Origin: Micromonospora musae
GTDB lineage: Bacteria; Actinomycetota; Actinomycetes; Mycobacteriales; Micromonosporaceae
NCBI RefSeq assembly: GCF_003626635.1
Contig: NZ_RAZT01000009.1
Span: 248,001-312,000, forward strand
DNA: 64,000 bases
Reading direction: 5' to 3'
The position numbers and the translations under genes are program-made. Shown here piece by piece: positions 62,111 through 64,000 of the stretch; within the stretch, counting starts at the first letter, position 1; the number at the start of each line of letters is the position of its first letter. Under the pieces are notes generated by a model. That model was not told the DNA's origin, did not search any database, and saw only the letters and a program-made list of their open reading frames with translations.

Positions 62111-63883
62111 ATGTCGACGTACGAAGGGAGCCGGCGGGCAGCACGACCCGGCCGGCCCCGTTGGTTAGTGACCGGAGGGCTGCTCGCGGGCAGCCTGGTC
62201 GTGGGCGCGGTGGGGGTCAGTGGCGTCGCGGCGGCGGCCGGTGACCCAGATCGGCCCATCATCGACGCGGCGAGTGACCGTGTCGGTCGGCCGGACGCCC
62301 GGATTGCCGGTGGCCCCGGGACAGGGCGTCATCCGGTGGTGCAGGTGCCCTGCGACGCGGAGAAGCTCGTGGCGGCGCTCGTGAAGGCCAACGCGGAGGG
62401 TGGCGGATCGCTGCGGCTCGCGCCGAAGTGCAGGTACACGCTGACCCAGGCGTTCGCGCAGCCCGACGACTACGACGGCGGAATCCGAGACGCACGGGAG
62501 GCGGCCGACGCCGCCGAGAATGCGGGCGGCGCGGCCGCGACCCCGGGTGCTGCGGCTGAGAGTCCGGCCACTGTGGCTGAGAGTCCGGCTGCTGCGGCCG
62601 CGACCCCGGCTGCTGTGGCTGAGAGTCCGGCTGCTGCGGCCGCGACCCCGGCTGCTGTGGCTGAGAGTCCGGCTGCTGTGGCTGAGAGCCCGGGTCCTGT
62701 GGTGGAGAGCCCGAGCGGTGTGGCGGAGAGCCCGGGTCCTGTGGTGCAGAGCCCGGGTCCTGGGGTGGAGACCCCGGGTCCTGGGGCCGAGACCCCGGGT
62801 GCTGGGGCCGAGACTCCCGGCGACGTGGCCGAGACTCCTGGCGACGAGGAGGCTCCCCCGCGCAACCTGGCGGACGACAAGGCCGGCCTCCCGGTGATCT
62901 ACCAACCGATCATCATCGACGGGGCCGGAGCGATCATCGAGCGTGACAAGCAGGCCGAGGAGTTCCGCTTCTTCACCGTCCGCGACGGCGGCGAGTTGTT
63001 CCTCCGCGATGTCGAGCTGCGCAACGGGCGCTCCAAGATCGAGGGTGGCGCCATCCACATCGTGCACGGCGCGACCGCCGTCGTCGAGCGCGTCACCGTC
63101 ACCAGCAACACCTCGCTCTCCAAGGACGGCGGAGGCGGCGGCATCTTCAACGACGGCAACCTCGTGGCCTCTGACATCCGGTTCGTCGGAAACAGCGCGG
63201 CCGGCGCCGAGGGCAAGGGCGGGGGCCTGCTCAACGGCGGCGTGCTGACGCTGCGCAACTCGGAGTTCCACCGCAACAGCGCCAACGCGTACGGCGGCGG
63301 CCTGGGCAACTTCCGTGGCGCGGCGGACGTCGAGGGCACCACGTTCACCCAGAACAGCGCGGTGCAGGGTGGCGGCATCGCCAGCTTCTCGGCCCGTACC
63401 AAGGTCCTCGACACCGAGGTGCTCGGCAACACGGCCCAGATCGGCGGCGGCGTCGCCAACTCCGACGCGGTGATCGTGCTGCGTGGAATGACGATCCGGG
63501 ACAACACCTCCACCGTCAAGGGCGGCGGCATCTCGACGACCCAGGGCCTGCTCCCACTGGACGACAGTGTGGTGGCCGGCAACACGACCCACGGCCACGG
63601 CGGTGGCATCTACGCCGAGAAGTCCAACCTGCTCGTGCGTGGCAGCGACGTCGCCGACAACGAGGCGGCCGGTGACGCCTCGAAGGGTGGCGGAATCTAC
63701 GCGACCGCTGGTCAGTTGTCCGTTTACACCACCAACGTCGTCAGCAACAACGCGACCGGGCAGCCGGGCGGTCTCTTCGTCGAGCGGGCGCAGGTCCGCA
63801 TCGACGACGAGAGCGTCCTCACCGGCAATGAGCAGACCAACTGCGTGGGCAGCACCACGCCGGTGGCCAACTGCTTCCGCTGA
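62111..63883 (+). CDS. Secreted beta-helix protein with heptad-repeat linker
   Basis: 590 residues from the ATG at 62111 (GGCGGAAGAG upstream). A basic N-terminus and hydrophobic segment (WLVTGGLLAGSLVVGAVGVS) form a signal or membrane anchor. Residues ~75-138 are globular. Residues ~139-250 are sixteen Ala/Pro heptads, mostly xxVAESP. The C-terminal ~330 residues (from PVIYQPIIIDGAGAIIERD) form a right-handed beta-helix with repeated GGGIxxxxG and N-rich turns (EGGAIHIVHGATAVVERVTV, GGGLLNGGVLTLRNSEFHRN). Two Cys near the end (NCVGST, NCFR) may be disulfide bonded. It is probably a surface adhesin or polysaccharide-binding protein; no lyase residues were recognised. Confidence 0.75.
   Translation: MSTYEGSRRAARPGRPRWLVTGGLLAGSLVVGAVGVSGVAAAAGDPDRPIIDAASDRVGRPDARIAGGPGTGRHPVVQVPCDAEKLVAALVKANAEGGGSLRLAPKCRYTLTQAFAQPDDYDGGIRDAREAADAAENAGGAAATPGAAAESPATVAESPAAAAATPAAVAESPAAAAATPAAVAESPAAVAESPGPVVESPSGVAESPGPVVQSPGPGVETPGPGAETPGAGAETPGDVAETPGDEEAPPRNLADDKAGLPVIYQPIIIDGAGAIIERDKQAEEFRFFTVRDGGELFLRDVELRNGRSKIEGGAIHIVHGATAVVERVTVTSNTSLSKDGGGGGIFNDGNLVASDIRFVGNSAAGAEGKGGGLLNGGVLTLRNSEFHRNSANAYGGGLGNFRGAADVEGTTFTQNSAVQGGGIASFSARTKVLDTEVLGNTAQIGGGVANSDAVIVLRGMTIRDNTSTVKGGGISTTQGLLPLDDSVVAGNTTHGHGGGIYAEKSNLLVRGSDVADNEAAGDASKGGGIYATAGQLSVYTTNVVSNNATGQPGGLFVERAQVRIDDESVLTGNEQTNCVGSTTPVANCFR
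62525..62860 (+). repeat. Sixteen 21-base units encoding (xxVAESP) heptads
   Basis: Inside the secreted gene, 21-base units such as GCTGCTGTGGCTGAGAGTCC repeat with drift. Early copies are nearly identical (AAVAESP, AAAAATP), later ones diverge (GPVVESP, GPGAETP). The unit is three-codon-compatible, so length can change without frameshift. The peptide should be an extended, Pro-stiffened stalk. Confidence 0.9.
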
Positions 63884-63903
63884 CGGCGATCGGCGTACGA
63901 CAC

Positions 63904-63960
63904 GGCGCACCCGGACGCGCGCGACGGTCCCGACGACCGTCCCGGGCGGACGGGTGCGCC
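63904..63960 (+). terminator. Hairpin terminator after secreted beta-helix gene
   Basis: GGCGCACCCG (63904-63913) pairs with CGGGTGCGCC (63951-63960); an inner GACGGTC/GACCGTC stem (63923-63941) and outer CACGG/CCGTG bases extend it. The window ends 40 bases later with nothing further visible. Confidence 0.75.
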
Positions 63961-64000
63961 CTGCCGTGCTCAACCGAGGGCGCGCAGCCGGCCGGCGTTG

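Noticed and set aside
1-64000. tRNA, rRNA, insertion sequences or prophage
   Set aside because: No cloverleaf, rRNA core, transposase, integrase or phage structural gene was recognised.

Overview
This window is about 64 kb of very GC-rich DNA, with strong G/C bias at third codon positions, frequent GTG and some TTG starts, and many 1-4 base gene overlaps. Gene content fits a filamentous actinobacterium: MarR/TetR/LAL regulators, discoidin-type secreted proteins, a late aerobic cobalamin operon and a DrrAB-like exporter. Intergenic GATCATGAGGTT palindromes and protein style suggest the Micromonosporaceae, probably Micromonospora or a close relative. That genus call is my inference; no rRNA or marker gene is present. 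I see no rRNA, tRNA, CRISPR array, prophage or intact insertion sequence.

Layout, left to right. (1) 1-7.8 kb: the 3' part of a ROK gene, a 1.2 kb gene-poor stretch rich in short repeats, a secreted protein with two discoidin domains and a beta-helix, a GCS2-type carboxylate-amine ligase and an asparagine-synthase-like enzyme resembling N-acetylglutaminylglutamine amidotransferases. (2) 7.9-18.3 kb: three regulator/effector pairs (MarR + ABC exporter, MarR + FMN reductase, TetR + DrrAB-type exporter) and a membrane-anchored NACHT ATPase. (3) 18.3-25.2 kb: an ArsR-type regulator, a small TPR protein, then a four-gene operon (SIS isomerase, PfkB kinase, class II aldolase, DeoR regulator) divergent from a Tat-exported GH109-like protein. 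Together these look like an N-acetylgalactosamine/tagatose-phosphate utilisation locus. (4) 25-35 kb: assorted housekeeping and accessory genes (HD hydrolase, NUDIX, FUSC-type membrane protein, esterase, MFS, aldo/keto reductase, MBL hydrolase) separated by strong hairpins and GC-rich tandem repeats. (5) 35.3-43.7 kb: a cobalamin riboswitch, a short leader ORF, then cobN, a ChlI/ChlD-type chelatase, cobO and cobB, translationally coupled. (6) 43.9-52.1 kb: paired CrcB fluoride channels, a methyltransferase, an MFS/MarR pair, a quinone-oxidoreductase-like dehydrogenase, paaK-paaI, a dienelactone-hydrolase-like protein and a GNAT. (7) 52.1-64 kb: a cyclase-homology/AAA regulator divergent from a large LuxR-type ATPase, a DUF5995 protein, a phosphotransferase, an APC permease and a secreted beta-helix protein with a heptad-repeat stalk.

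The best leads for something unusual are: the GH109/GalNAc island; the lone NAGGN-type amidotransferase; the TetR protein carrying a second resolvase-like HTH; the cyclase/AAA protein that has lost key residues at both nucleotide sites; the leader ORF under the cobalamin riboswitch; and the octamer and heptad repeat tracts. All assignments come from reading the sequence and from recalled family motifs; no database search was run.
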